Shown: piece after piece, positions 35,291 through 44,229 of the stretch
Numbering within the stretch: position 1 is the stretch's first letter
How the letters are laid out: the number at the start of each line of letters is the position of its first letter
Assembly (NCBI RefSeq): GCF_007747795.1
Contig: NZ_CP036275.1
Span: 3,402,001 to 3,466,000, forward strand
Reading direction: 5' to 3'
Source of the DNA: Maioricimonas rarisocia
Lineage (GTDB): Bacteria > Planctomycetota > Planctomycetia > Planctomycetales > Planctomycetaceae
DNA: 64,000 nucleotides
Notes under the pieces: generated by a model
The model's database searches: none
Told to the model about the DNA's origin: nothing
Seen by the model: the letters and a program-made list of their open reading frames with translations, nothing else
Made by a program: the position numbers and the translations under genes

Positions 35291-36013
35291 ATGCCGCTAC
35301 TCGGGGTGAATATCGATCATGTGGCCACGATCCGTCAGGCCCGGCGGACCATCGAGCCGGATCCGGTGTGGGCGGCCTCGCTGGCGGAACTGGCCGGCGC
35401 GCACGGCATTACGGTCCATCTCCGGGAGGACCGACGACACATTCAGGATCGCGATGTCCGCGTGCTCCGCGAGACCGTGCAGGTCAAGCTGAACCTGGAG
35501 ATGGCGACGGCGGACGAAATCACCGGCATTGCCCTGGAGGTACGGCCCGATCAGTGCACGCTCGTCCCGGAAAAACGCGAAGAGGTGACGACCGAAGGGG
35601 GACTCGATGTCGTCGGCAACCGGGATCGGGTCAAGCGGTGCGTCGACCAGTTGCTCGAGGCGGGAATCGAAGTCAGCCTGTTCATTGATCCCGATGTGAA
35701 GCAGATCGAGGCGTCCCGCGAACTGGGCGTCCACGCCGTCGAGCTGCATACTGGGGCATACGCCGATGCTGAGACGGCCGCGGACATCGATCGCGAGTAC
35801 AATGCTCTGGTGACGGCTGCCGCTGAAACGCTGCAACGCAATCTGCTGCTCCACATGGGGCACGGTCTGACCTACCGGAACGTGATTCCTGTGGCAAGTA
35901 TCGCGGGCGTGAGCGAATTGAACATCGGGCACAGTATTGTGTCGCGGGCGGTTCTCGTCGGCTTCGAGAGAGCGGTCCGCGAAATGAAAGAACTGGTCTC
36001 TGACCCGAACTGA
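35291..36013 (+). CDS. pdxJ: Pyridoxine 5'-phosphate synthase PdxJ
   Basis: PdxJ (240 aa) joins 3-amino-2-oxopropyl phosphate and deoxyxylulose 5-phosphate to make pyridoxine 5'-phosphate. [15 protein letters not shown] (His10 region), [14 protein letters not shown], the glutamate in NLEMA, and GHGLTYRNV plus ELNIGHSIV at the phosphate site are all intact. ATG 35291 follows GGAGACGAGA. It shares its DXP substrate with ThiG, encoded at the left of the window. pssA begins 9 bases after its stop, forming a pdxJ-pssA operon. Confidence 0.95.
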   Translation: MPLLGVNIDHVATIRQARRTIEPDPVWAASLAELAGAHGITVHLREDRRHIQDRDVRVLRETVQVKLNLEMATADEITGIALEVRPDQCTLVPEKREEVTTEGGLDVVGNRDRVKRCVDQLLEAGIEVSLFIDPDVKQIEASRELGVHAVELHTGAYADAETAADIDREYNALVTAAAETLQRNLLLHMGHGLTYRNVIPVASIAGVSELNIGHSIVSRAVLVGFERAVREMKELVSDPN

Positions 36014-36022
36014 AACCTGCCC

Positions 36023-36877
36023 ATGACCGAACCTGCGCCCCGACAGTCCCACCGGATGGTTGCCGTTCTGCCGACGCTGCTGACGCTTGCGAACGCGGTG
36101 TGCGGATTCGGCGCCATCACGTTCGCCGCCAAGCTGGGCCCGTCCGACCCGAGCGGACAGGCTTCGATGATCGCTGCCTCGCTCGTCTTTCTGGCGATGC
36201 TGTTCGACATGCTGGACGGTCATGCGGCCCGCCTGACCAGACAGACCAGCGAACTCGGCGCTCAGCTCGACAGTCTGTGCGACGCCATCAGTTTCGGCGT
36301 CGCGCCGGCATTTCTGATGCTGCAGTTCGTGAACAAGGAACTGCCGGTCGAGGGCTGGCTGGCGTTTCATCCGCGACTGCTGTGGACAATCGCGGCCCTG
36401 TTCGTCGTCTGCGCCGTGCTGCGGCTGGCCCGCTTCAACGTCGAGACGGACGAGGAAGACTCACACGAGGAGTTTCGCGGCCTTCCCTCTCCCGCGGCGG
36501 CCGGCACGATTGTCGCGTTTCCGTTCGCCATGCCGACGCTGACGAGCTGGACGACCGGTGAGTCCGGGACATGGATCGAGCAGATGCTTGCCGGCTGGGT
36601 CGTGCCGGGCGTGCGGACCGTCCTGCCACTCTTCGCCCTCGTGCTCGCCTGCCTGATGGTCTCCCGGGTCCGCTATCCGCATGTGTCGGTGCTGCTGCTG
36701 CGGCGGGAACGGAGCCGGCGACACGTCATCCCCTTCGTGTTCGGGCTGGCGGTCGTGTTCTGGATCCAGGAAGTCGCGGTCCCGGTGGCGTTTCTCGTGT
36801 TTGCGTTCGGTTTGCCGTTCACGGATGTCTTTCGCAAAGTCATGGCCGGGGAACTGTACAAACCGTGGAAGATTTGA
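36023..36877 (+). CDS. pssA: CDP-diacylglycerol-serine O-phosphatidyltransferase
   Basis: A 284-residue CDP-alcohol phosphatidyltransferase with the complete motif D62xxDG...AR(x8)G(x3)D(x3)D87, read as DMLDGHAAR and GAQLDSLCD. About seven membrane helices follow a short N-terminus (TLLTLANAVCGFGA). The PssA-type order and length indicate phosphatidylserine synthesis, the first step to phosphatidylethanolamine. It is second in an operon after pdxJ. A hairpin follows at 36925-36971. Confidence 0.88.
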   Translation: MTEPAPRQSHRMVAVLPTLLTLANAVCGFGAITFAAKLGPSDPSGQASMIAASLVFLAMLFDMLDGHAARLTRQTSELGAQLDSLCDAISFGVAPAFLMLQFVNKELPVEGWLAFHPRLLWTIAALFVVCAVLRLARFNVETDEEDSHEEFRGLPSPAAAGTIVAFPFAMPTLTSWTTGESGTWIEQMLAGWVVPGVRTVLPLFALVLACLMVSRVRYPHVSVLLLRRERSRRHVIPFVFGLAVVFWIQEVAVPVAFLVFAFGLPFTDVFRKVMAGELYKPWKI

Positions 36878-36924
36878 CAGACTGTTCCAATGGGAGAGTT
36901 CATAACGCGACCCCACCTACGATG

Positions 36925-36980
36925 CAGCCCGAAGCCCCTGACGGATTCCGTCCTGCCTGCGCTTCGGGCTGATTTCGTTT
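36925..36980 (+). terminator. Hairpin terminator between pssA and ribE
   Basis: CAGCCCGAAGC (36925-36935) pairs perfectly with GCTTCGGGCTG (36961-36971), with a smaller ACGGA/TCCGT hairpin inside, followed by ATTTCGTTT. Only 56 bases separate it from ribE, so no FMN riboswitch fits there. Confidence 0.6.
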
Positions 36981-37036
36981 CGGCGAGTCTGCCGGCCGGG
37001 ATCGCGCCCGGTGAGACCGTGTGTGGGTGAGGTCGG

Positions 37037-37687
37037 ATGTTTACGGGAATTGTCGCGGGACGCGGGCGGGTCACGGCGATCGAACGCAACGGCTCCGCCA
37101 TCGATCTGTCGGTGCAGTTGCCCGCCGAGGCGGTTACGGACGATCCCATTCAGATTGGCGAGAGCATTGCCAACAACGGATGCTGCCTGACGGTCATCCG
37201 ATCCGAAGGGGACGTCTGCACCTTTCAGGCCGGGGCGGAAACGCTCTCACGCACGAACCTGGGCCGACTCAAGCCGGGTGACGTGGTGAACATCGAGCGG
37301 TCACTGCGTGCGTCCGAGCGGCTCGGAGGCCACTTCGTTCAGGGGCATGTCGACGGCGCGGCCCGTGTCGACGCGATCGACCGCGACGGCGAATGGATCA
37401 AGATGTGGTTCCGCGTCGCCCCGCGACTCACGGCCCAGATGGTGGCCAAAGGATCGGTCACGGTGGATGGCGTGAGCCTGACCCTCGTGGACGTCGAAGC
37501 GGAGCGTTTCAGCATTGCTCTGATTCCCCATACGCTCGACGTGACGACACTGGGGCTTCGCAAGGTGGGAGATCCGGTCAACATCGAGACGGATATCCTC
37601 GGTAAGTATCTCGAAAAGATGGTGGGCGAACTGCAGTTGTCGTCCGTCAAGGCGGCGGCCGCCGGTCTGTCGTCCAGCACCCAGTAG
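37037..37687 (+). CDS. ribE: Riboflavin synthase, alpha subunit
   Basis: A 216-residue riboflavin synthase that dismutates two 6,7-dimethyl-8-ribityllumazine molecules. The two lumazine-binding repeats are clear: MFTGIVAGRG...SIANNGCCLTV...NLGRLKPGDVVNIERSL, and LGGHFVQGHVDG...VDGVSLTLVDV...LPHT-like IPHTLDVTTLG. Length is normal. ATG 37037 follows GTGAGGTCGG. rsmA starts 6 bases after the stop, so the two are one transcript. Other riboflavin genes are not in the window. Confidence 0.95.
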   Translation: MFTGIVAGRGRVTAIERNGSAIDLSVQLPAEAVTDDPIQIGESIANNGCCLTVIRSEGDVCTFQAGAETLSRTNLGRLKPGDVVNIERSLRASERLGGHFVQGHVDGAARVDAIDRDGEWIKMWFRVAPRLTAQMVAKGSVTVDGVSLTLVDVEAERFSIALIPHTLDVTTLGLRKVGDPVNIETDILGKYLEKMVGELQLSSVKAAAAGLSSSTQ

Positions 37688-37693
37688 GACCCG

Positions 37694-38605
37694 ATGAAGA
37701 ACTCGGATCGCCAGACCCGGTCATACCTGATGGAGCTGTTCGATCAGCACGGTTTCCATCCGCGCACAGACCTGGGACAGAACTTCCTGATCGACCTGAA
37801 CATCGTCGAGTTCGTGGTCGAACGCGCTGAACTGACGCCGCAGGATGTCGTCCTCGAAGTCGGTGCGGGAACCGGCGGCATGACGACCTTTATGGCCCAG
37901 CAGGCAGGCCATGTCGTCTCGGTCGAGCTGGACCGGAACATGCACAAGCTGGCGTCGGTGGCGACGAGTCCGTACGACAACGTCACGCTGCTCAACTGCG
38001 ACGCCCTGAAGAACAAGAACAGCTTCAATCCCGACGTCATCGCAGAGGTCACGTCCGCGCTTGAGGCCGAACCCGGACGCCGGCTCAAGCTCGTCGCCAA
38101 TCTGCCGTACAGCATTGCCACGCCGGTCGTCTCGAACCTGGTGGCTACCGAGATCCCGTGGGCCCGGATGGTGGTGACGATTCAGTTCGAGCTGGGACTG
38201 CGGATGCGGGCCAAGCCGCGCAGCTCCCATTACGGCTCGCTGTCGGTCTGGCTGCAGTCGCAATGCGACGTCGCGATGATCAAGAAGCTCGGACCGACCG
38301 TGTTCTGGCCGCGACCGAAAGTGAACTCGGCGATCATGCAGATCATGCCCAGTGCCGAGAAGCGGGCGCAGATCGTCGATCGCGCGTTTTTTCAGGACTA
38401 CGTTCGCCGTCTGTTCCACCACCGCCGCAAATTCCTTCGCAGCGTGCTGGTGGGCATGTACCGCAAGCAGCTGCCGAAGGCCGAGATCGATGCTCTGCTC
38501 GAACAGCAGGCTTTCGAGGCGACGGCGCGGGCCGAGGAACTCGACGTGGCGACGCACGTTCAGCTGGCCAATGCACTCTGCGAAGCGGTCGGGCAGGCCG
38601 CCTGA
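37694..38605 (+). CDS. rsmA: 16S rRNA dimethyladenosine transferase RsmA (KsgA)
   Basis: RsmA (303 aa) dimethylates A1518 and A1519 of 16S rRNA late in 30S assembly, using SAM. The N-terminal DLGQNFLIDLNIV block, SAM loop EVGAGTGGMT, acidic VELDRN, and the motif IV catalytic segment NLPYSIATPVV are visible, and the C-terminal helical domain carries FWPRPKVNSAIM. Methylated target adenines bind at NLPY. It is second gene after ribE, only 6 bases apart. Confidence 0.94.
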   Translation: MKNSDRQTRSYLMELFDQHGFHPRTDLGQNFLIDLNIVEFVVERAELTPQDVVLEVGAGTGGMTTFMAQQAGHVVSVELDRNMHKLASVATSPYDNVTLLNCDALKNKNSFNPDVIAEVTSALEAEPGRRLKLVANLPYSIATPVVSNLVATEIPWARMVVTIQFELGLRMRAKPRSSHYGSLSVWLQSQCDVAMIKKLGPTVFWPRPKVNSAIMQIMPSAEKRAQIVDRAFFQDYVRRLFHHRRKFLRSVLVGMYRKQLPKAEIDALLEQQAFEATARAEELDVATHVQLANALCEAVGQAA

Positions 38606-38716
38606 GCGCCGCAGGGCGATTCACACAGACTTTCAGACCCCACGCGTCCGGAAGACGGAAGGCCGCCCCCGGTCTCTCCCCAACTCCGACGATGAGCCTG
38701 ACGGAGGTAACCCGAC

Positions 38717-40201
38717 ATGAAGGACCGCATTCTCGATACCGGACTGACGTTCGACGACGTACTGCTCGTTCCAGGCTACAGCGAAGTGGTCCCGGCGGAC
38801 GTCGATGTCTCTTCGCGCCTGACGCGGAACGTCTCCCTCAATGTGCCCATCATCTCCAGCCCCATGGACACCGTCACCGAAAGCGAAATGGCGATCGGGA
38901 TGGCACAGGAGGGGGGGATCGGCATTATCCACAAGAATCTGACGGTCGATCAGCAGGCGCTCGAAGTCGACCGGGTCAAGCGGAGCGAGCATGGCGTGAT
39001 CGTCGATCCGGTCACCCTGCCGCCCGAAGCTTCTGTCACCGAAGCGATCACCATCATGGACGAGCGGAACATCGGCGGCGTGCCGATCACCCGCAATGGA
39101 CGCCTGATGGGCATTCTGACGCGACGCGACCTGCGGTTTCTCGAATCCGGCGAGACCCGCGTGGCGGACGTGATGACCCGTGAAAACCTCGTCACCGCCG
39201 GCGAACAGACAAGTTTGAAGGAAGCGGAACGGATCCTCCGGGAAAACAAGGTCGAGAAACTTCTCCTGGTTGACGATCAATACCAGTTAAAGGGATTGAT
39301 CACGATCAAGGACATCGACAAGAACCTCCGCTTCCCCGTCGCAAACAAAGATGACCGGGGGCGACTGCGTGTCGGGGCGGCGGTAGGTGTTCACGATTTC
39401 GAGCGGACGGGGCGTCTGATCGAATCGGGTGTCGATGTCCTCGTGGTCGACAGCGCTCACGGACATTCCAGGAACGTTCTGGAGACTGTTCGAGAGATCA
39501 AGCGGCAATGGCCGATTGATGTGATAGCAGGAAACATTGCGACGCGCGAGGGGGCACGCGACCTGCTCGATGCCGGAGCGGATGCGATCAAGGTGGGGAT
39601 CGGGCCTGGTTCGATCTGCACCACTCGAATCATTTCCGGCGTGGGTGTGCCGCAGTTGACGGCGATCGCCTGGGCGGCAGAAGCCGTTGCGGGAACAGAT
39701 GTTCCTTTGATCGCCGACGGGGGAATCCGCTTCAGTGGGGATATGTCGAAGGCACTTGCTGTCGGCGCTCATTCGGTGATGCTCGGCGGCCTGCTTGCTG
39801 GCCTGGACGAAAGCCCGGGGGAGACGATTCTGTACCGCGGCCGCACGTTCAAGCGGTACCGCGGGATGGGTTCGCTCGGTGCGATGGTCAAGGGGAGCAG
39901 CGACCGGTACCGCCAGACTGTCTCCGAAGAGGATCTGAAGGGACGTCCCAAACTTGTGCCCGAGGGAGTTGAAGGTCGCGTCCCCTACAAGGGACATCTC
40001 AGTGGCCTTCTATACCAGTTGGTTGGTGGTCTGCGGGCCGGGATGGGGTATCTCGGGGTGCAGACTATCGAACAGTTGCGGACAGAAAGCCGATTCCTGC
40101 GGGTCTCGGCCGCGACGGTGAGGGAGAACCATCCGCATGACATTGCCATCACGCAGGAATCACCGAACTATTCGGTGGAACGAAATCTGGCCGAATCTTA
40201 A
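38717..40201 (+). CDS. guaB: Inosine-5'-monophosphate dehydrogenase GuaB
   Basis: GuaB (494 aa) oxidises IMP to XMP with NAD, the committed step of GMP synthesis. The TIM barrel starts [13 protein letters not shown], two CBS domains lie at about 95-210, and the catalytic Cys301 is in [15 protein letters not shown]. The mobile flap [10 protein letters not shown] and the IMP-binding DGGIRFSGD are intact. ATG 38717 follows GGAGGT. The 3' end overlaps the start of the next gene by 65 bases in another frame. Confidence 0.96.
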   Translation: MKDRILDTGLTFDDVLLVPGYSEVVPADVDVSSRLTRNVSLNVPIISSPMDTVTESEMAIGMAQEGGIGIIHKNLTVDQQALEVDRVKRSEHGVIVDPVTLPPEASVTEAITIMDERNIGGVPITRNGRLMGILTRRDLRFLESGETRVADVMTRENLVTAGEQTSLKEAERILRENKVEKLLLVDDQYQLKGLITIKDIDKNLRFPVANKDDRGRLRVGAAVGVHDFERTGRLIESGVDVLVVDSAHGHSRNVLETVREIKRQWPIDVIAGNIATREGARDLLDAGADAIKVGIGPGSICTTRIISGVGVPQLTAIAWAAEAVAGTDVPLIADGGIRFSGDMSKALAVGAHSVMLGGLLAGLDESPGETILYRGRTFKRYRGMGSLGAMVKGSSDRYRQTVSEEDLKGRPKLVPEGVEGRVPYKGHLSGLLYQLVGGLRAGMGYLGVQTIEQLRTESRFLRVSAATVRENHPHDIAITQESPNYSVERNLAES

Positions 40202-41297
40202 GCGCTGCGGCCACGTGGCCGTGATGCTGGCCGTCACAGTAACCGGGCCGGCCGGCACGGCCCTGTTTGCCGAGGCCCCCGAGGCCGCGACGCCTCTGGA
40301 GCGTCTTCGGCAGCGATCTGCCGACGATCGCTGGCGGGCTCTGCGAGACCGCTATGCGACCCAGGCCCCTGCCGACGCTTCGGATTCGGGGGAGCTCGAG
40401 CGGGCAACGACCGCTCACGAGCCCTCGGCCCGTCAGGTCGGTGGACGGGACTTCGGCAGCTGGCAGAAGGCTGACCGCACGCCGGTCTCCTTTGAGCCAG
40501 CCGGTGCAGAGTCTCGCGACGCCCGCGTCACACAACCGGCTTCGGCAACGGACCCGTTCGAGCCGGCGGTCATGCCGGGCGTGACGGGGCCGGCCAGCGA
40601 AGTGAATGCCCCTCTCGAGCTTCCGGCGTTCGAGGCGGCAGCAGCGCCGTTGCGGATCTCTCAGGAGAACGGCGCAGGGCAGCCTGCTCCGGCTCCTGGC
40701 GGTGATACGCCGCTCGAGCCGATTCCGGACGATGCTGCTCCACTGGGAGACCGCGTCCCGAACGATCCGTCGCAGTACGATGACGCGTCCCGGTTCGTCG
40801 TTTTGAAGCCGATCAACGCGATCAAGCCCTTCGTCGACTATTCGCCGGACGGCAGCGATCCCTGCGAGAATCTCTGCCCGCGTCCCGATGGCGCGCCGTG
40901 TGAAGACGATGCGACCTACAAGCAGTGCCCGCAGGTGTTCGCACTGCCGGATACCGGATCGCCCGACCGTTACTTTGCCCACAGTCACTTCTACTGGGCC
41001 GCGACGAACCTGAGCCATAACCCGCTCTACTTCGAAGACCCGTCGCTCGAGCGGTACGGCCACGTGTTCATCTGTGAAGCCGTCCAGCCGTTCGTCTCGG
41101 TCGGCAAATTCGGTGCACAGCTTGCCGGCCTGCCGTACCAGATGGCCCTGCATCCGCCGCACAGCGAAGAGTACGTGCTTGGCTGGTACCGTCCCGGAGA
41201 CTGGGCACCAAAGAAGATCTACCAGGTGCCGCTCAACGCGAAGGCAGCAGCCGTCACTGCAGCAACGTATACCGGCCTGATCTTCCTGTTCCCGTAA
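40137..41297 (+). CDS. Secreted hypothetical protein
   Basis: A 386-residue protein of unknown function. The N-terminus is long and polar (about 22 residues) before a hydrophobic signal segment ([21 protein letters not shown]). A Pro/Ala/Glu-rich variable region (about 50-220) follows. The C-terminal domain is better ordered: Cys-rich [16 protein letters not shown], then [22 protein letters not shown] and [24 protein letters not shown] 40137 has AGGGAG 10 bases upstream but lies inside guaB; ATG 40224 is an alternative start just after guaB. It is presumably periplasmic or surface-located. Confidence 0.75.
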   Translation: MTLPSRRNHRTIRWNEIWPNLKRCGHVAVMLAVTVTGPAGTALFAEAPEAATPLERLRQRSADDRWRALRDRYATQAPADASDSGELERATTAHEPSARQVGGRDFGSWQKADRTPVSFEPAGAESRDARVTQPASATDPFEPAVMPGVTGPASEVNAPLELPAFEAAAAPLRISQENGAGQPAPAPGGDTPLEPIPDDAAPLGDRVPNDPSQYDDASRFVVLKPINAIKPFVDYSPDGSDPCENLCPRPDGAPCEDDATYKQCPQVFALPDTGSPDRYFAHSHFYWAATNLSHNPLYFEDPSLERYGHVFICEAVQPFVSVGKFGAQLAGLPYQMALHPPHSEEYVLGWYRPGDWAPKKIYQVPLNAKAAAVTAATYTGLIFLFP

Positions 41298-41367
41298 ACG
41301 CCGGCTCGTCCGGTTGCGGTCACTGCAACGGGAGCGGGATTCAGCGGGCCGCCTCTGGCCGACAAAA

Positions 41368-41407
41368 AAACGACCGCGAGGGACATCTGTCCTTCGCGGT
41401 CGTTTGT
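41368..41407 (+). terminator. Bidirectional intrinsic terminator between convergent genes
   Basis: AAACGACCGCGA pairs with TCGCGGTCGTTT, and GGACA with TGTCC inside it, giving a long stem. A-rich sequence (ACAAAAAAA) precedes it and TTTGTCTTT follows, so it can serve both the secreted-protein gene and the sigma-factor gene. Confidence 0.8.
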
Positions 41408-41455
41408 CTTTGCGCGGCTGCGGTTGGGGTTGGGCGAACCCAGCCCGGCAGCGGG

Positions 41456-43171
41456 TTATGGCGTCGCGGCGGCCACGGCTTCGGGCTCGTCGACCAGCCC
41501 TTCCTCACCCCGTTCGGAGTAGAGAGCTTCGACAAAGCCACGCAGGTGCTCGCTGCGGGTGTGGTGCTGCAGCTTCCGCAGAGCCTTGGATTCGATCTGG
41601 CGGATACGCTCGCGGGTCACCTTGAAGATGCGGCCGGTTTCTTCCAGCGTGTACGAGTATCCGTCGCCCAGGCCGTACCGCAGCTTGATGATCTCGCGTT
41701 CGCGGTAGGTAAGGCTCTTGAGGACGTGGTTGATCTTGTCGCGAAGCATCTGGTGCATCGCGGAGTCAGCCGGCGTCCCTTCGCTGGAGTCTTCGAGGAA
41801 GTCCCCGTAGCTCGAGTCCTCGCTCTCGCCCACGGGCGTGTCGAGGCTGATCGGGTGCTTCCAGGTCTTCATGATCCGCTCGGTCTCTTCGACGCTCAGA
41901 CCGACCGCTTCGGCCAGTTCTTCCGTCGTCGGTTCGCGACCGGTTTCCTGGCGGATCTGTTCGCTTTTCGCCTTGAGCGTCGAGATGCTCTGGAACATGT
42001 GGACCGGGATACGAATCGTCCGGGCATGGTCGGCAACCGCCCGGGTGATCGCCTGCCGGATCCACCACGTGGCGTACGTGGAGAACTTGTAACCGCGGCG
42101 GTATTCGTACTTCTCGACGCCACGCATCAGGCCGGCGTTACCTTCCTGGATCAGGTCCAGGAAGCTCAGGCCACGGTTGCGATACTTTTTGGCGATCGAG
42201 ACGACCAGTCGCAGGTTGCCGCCGGAGAGCTGCTGCTTCGCTTCGGTCCAGGCGTCGAACCGCTGATGAATCTTACGAAGGCGGGCGGCAAACTCGCGGG
42301 GCGTCTCGAGCGTCTTGTCGACGTGCTCAGCCAGCTCCCGCTGCATCGCCTGTACGTCGCCGGCAGCGGTCGGGCGGTTCTTCAGGCGGTTGATGTCACG
42401 GTCCAGCTCGACCATCCGCTCGCAGACCTGTTCCATCCGCTTGAAGACCGGCTGCAGGCGGTGCGTGCGGACGCTCAGCTCTTCGGCGAGCGTGCACATC
42501 TTGCGGCGGCGGATGACCATCCGCTCGCGGGCCGCTTCCCGATCCTTCTTGCCATGGCCTTCACCGTGCACGATCTCGAAATCGGCCCGGTTCTGCTCCA
42601 TCAGGTGATTCAGGGTGGCCAGATTATGGGACATACGGCCCAGGATCTGGTCCTTGTGGGTGTTCTCAGTGTCGGACGTCCGCAGGGTCCGCTCGAAGGG
42701 GAGTTCGCCGGAGTGCACCTTCTCGAGGATGTCGATCGCGATCGCCAGCGCGAAGTCGGACTCCATGAGGGTGCGGCGGAACAGCTTCCGGGTGATCTCG
42801 ATCTGCTTGGCCAGGAAGATCTCGTCCTCGCGGGAGAGGAGCGGAATGTTCCCCATCTGCGAGAGGTACATCCGGATCGGATCGCGGGACGACATCGGTG
42901 CGTCCGCCTCGATCAGCTGTCGGGTGACATCCGGGCTGTCGTCTTCCTGCGTGGCCTGTTCCTGACGCGTCTTCTCGGCAATCGTGCGAGGAGCGTCCGG
43001 ATCGTTGATCAGCGGGAGGTCGCAGACTTCGAGAGCTTCGATGATGCGATCAACCATCAACGGGTCCCCACCTTCGTCGGGCAGGTACTCGTCGACAGCC
43101 TGATACGTCAGGAAACCGCGCTCGAGGGCGCGATCCGTAAGACGTTTCAATCCCTCGTCAAGACGATGCAC
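41456..43171 (-). CDS. rpoD: Primary sigma factor, RpoD/SigA type
   Basis: A 571-residue sigma70 factor. A region-1.1-like N-terminus is followed by region 1.2 ([21 protein letters not shown]), a long charged spacer, core region 2 ([47 protein letters not shown]), region 3, and region 4.2 helix-turn-helix [18 protein letters not shown]. It directs RNA polymerase to housekeeping promoters, such as those at 2180, 12368 and 43985. The GTG start at 43171 is preferred because GAGGAG (43178-43183) lies 6 bases before it; ATG 43189 is in frame but would put the Shine-Dalgarno inside the gene. Confidence 0.93.
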   Translation of the reverse strand: MHRLDEGLKRLTDRALERGFLTYQAVDEYLPDEGGDPLMVDRIIEALEVCDLPLINDPDAPRTIAEKTRQEQATQEDDSPDVTRQLIEADAPMSSRDPIRMYLSQMGNIPLLSREDEIFLAKQIEITRKLFRRTLMESDFALAIAIDILEKVHSGELPFERTLRTSDTENTHKDQILGRMSHNLATLNHLMEQNRADFEIVHGEGHGKKDREAARERMVIRRRKMCTLAEELSVRTHRLQPVFKRMEQVCERMVELDRDINRLKNRPTAAGDVQAMQRELAEHVDKTLETPREFAARLRKIHQRFDAWTEAKQQLSGGNLRLVVSIAKKYRNRGLSFLDLIQEGNAGLMRGVEKYEYRRGYKFSTYATWWIRQAITRAVADHARTIRIPVHMFQSISTLKAKSEQIRQETGREPTTEELAEAVGLSVEETERIMKTWKHPISLDTPVGESEDSSYGDFLEDSSEGTPADSAMHQMLRDKINHVLKSLTYREREIIKLRYGLGDGYSYTLEETGRIFKVTRERIRQIESKALRKLQHHTRSEHLRGFVEALYSERGEEGLVDEPEAVAAATP

Positions 43172-43984
43172 TGTTGACTCCTCACACATTCGTGATGCAA
43201 CCGGGCCGGACATCCGTGCGCGGCCGGAAAATGAAACCACCGCTCGACAGACATTCTGTTCGAGGGAGATAAGACTCGCTGGTGCGCGGCATTTCAACCC
43301 GGAATGCCCTGCGATTCGAGTCACTCTGTGAATATGCCACCGTCGCCGGTACAGGTCCGACCATTTGCCACGCCGCAACGACGCAACGAGGTCGGACAAC
43401 CCCCTTCTGTTGGATCAGTCCTTCGGTCCGGCAGGCGCGCCCGCACGCTGGCGGGCGGGAGACGTATCTGGCCTGTTTCAACAAGCGACCAGGTTCTCAT
43501 TCCAAGCGTCCCTACTGTTCCCGTGAGAACCGGGAATCCATGGCCCATGGATTCTCGGCCGGCTGTAACGTTCCGCCATCAATGCACTTGCGCGAACGGC
43601 TGCCGACCACAAAGAGCGTCACAAATCCTGTGACGTTCCGGTCATCCTACCACAACTCCTCTGACGGTCCACGCAATTTCGTCGCGCTGTCACAAAATCC
43701 CACAAAAAGGTTCATGCTCAATTAGTAGGCCCGGCGCGCGGGGTGGTCAACTGCCTGCTGCCGCTTTCGACTCACAACAACCGCTTGCCCAAACGATGTT
43801 TGGGGCAAGGCCGTTCCTGTCAGCATGTTGACCGAACTCAACCCCGCTGAGGCGTGTCTGCACCAGCGGCGGCGGCATTTGCCTTCTGACGCAGCGGCGT
43901 CAGTGGTACTGGAAGCGGGGACCGGCCACTCTGGCCCGCCGGCCGTGGCGTCCCGTCATGAGCATTGTCAAGAATTCCGACGGG
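43172..43984. other. Long intergenic region between divergent rpoD and the leu leader
   Basis: This stretch of about 800 bases separates two divergent transcripts and encodes no convincing protein. It holds a perfect 7-bp inverted repeat CGTCACA-AATCC-TGTGACG at 43617-43635, close to A-rich sequence (CACAAAATCCCACAAAAAGG, 43691-43710) that could be promoter or operator DNA for rpoD. Nothing else was recognised. Confidence 0.5.
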
Positions 43985-44013
43985 TTGACCGTCGTTTCCC
44001 GCCGCGATAGTCT
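43985..44013 (+). promoter_or_regulatory. sigma70-type promoter of the leu leader transcript
   Basis: TTGACC (43985-43990) and TAGTCT (44008-44013) are spaced by 17 bases. Transcription would begin near 44020, about 30 bases before the leader-peptide start. Confidence 0.6.
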
Positions 44014-44049
44014 CTCGTTCAGATACATTCGACTCTTTGGAGCTAGTCT

Positions 44050-44112
44050 GTGTTGTCGCTGGTGCTTCTTCCTGGCCTGCTGCTTCACCTGCCTCCCTGC
44101 GGGAGGTCTTAG
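44050..44112 (+). CDS. leuL: leu operon leader peptide
   Basis: A 20-codon open frame with GTG start at 44050, GGAG 7 bases upstream (44039-44042) and TAG stop at 44110-44112. It reads MLSLVLLPGLLLHLPPCGRS, with 8 leucines of 20 residues, including Leu-Leu-Leu at 10-12. The Leu codons end just before the 5' arm of the pause hairpin, where a stalled ribosome would have to sit in attenuation. It lies directly upstream of leuA and of an intrinsic terminator. The product itself has no further function in such systems. Confidence 0.85.
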   Translation: MLSLVLLPGLLLHLPPCGRS

Positions 44113-44182
44113 GCCGGTGCTCTAGCGTAACTCTCTGACAGAACACCACCCTGAGGCTTCCCGTCAAGCCTCAGGGTTTTTT
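44092..44182 (+). promoter_or_regulatory. Leucine attenuator: pause hairpin, antiterminator and terminator
   Basis: Three mutually exclusive stems are readable. Pause stem 1:2 is CCTCCC (44092-44097) with GGGAGG (44101-44106). Antiterminator 2:3 is GGGAGGTCTTAGG (44101-44113) with CCTGAGGCTTCCC (44150-44162), 13 consecutive pairs including three G-U. Terminator 3:4 is CCCTGAGGCTT (44149-44159) with AAGCCTCAGGG (44166-44176), followed by six T. With leucine plentiful the ribosome covers or passes segments 1-2 and the terminator forms. When Leu-tRNA is scarce it stalls on the leader Leu codons, and 2:3 allows read-through into leuA. Confidence 0.85.
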
Positions 44183-44229
44183 CGTTTGATCATCCCGACC
44201 AGTTGAGCCTTTCTGGGGAGTCCCCAAGG

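Noticed and set aside
36972-37036. FMN riboswitch before ribE
   Set aside because: Only about 65 bases separate the preceding hairpin from ribE and no RFN-element blocks are seen.
41546-43177. A 543-residue plus-strand frame opposite rpoD, and a 557-residue minus-strand frame at 950-2623
   Set aside because: Both are antisense shadows of real genes; compositions are abnormal and no domains are seen.
43282-43725. Open frames of 109-147 residues in the rpoD-leu gap
   Set aside because: Compositions are atypical, no Shine-Dalgarno or domains are seen, and frames overlap one another.
44149-44182. Ordinary terminator of an upstream gene
   Set aside because: No gene lies upstream on this strand for more than 800 bases. 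The Leu-rich leader and the competing 13-bp antiterminator explain it better as an attenuator.
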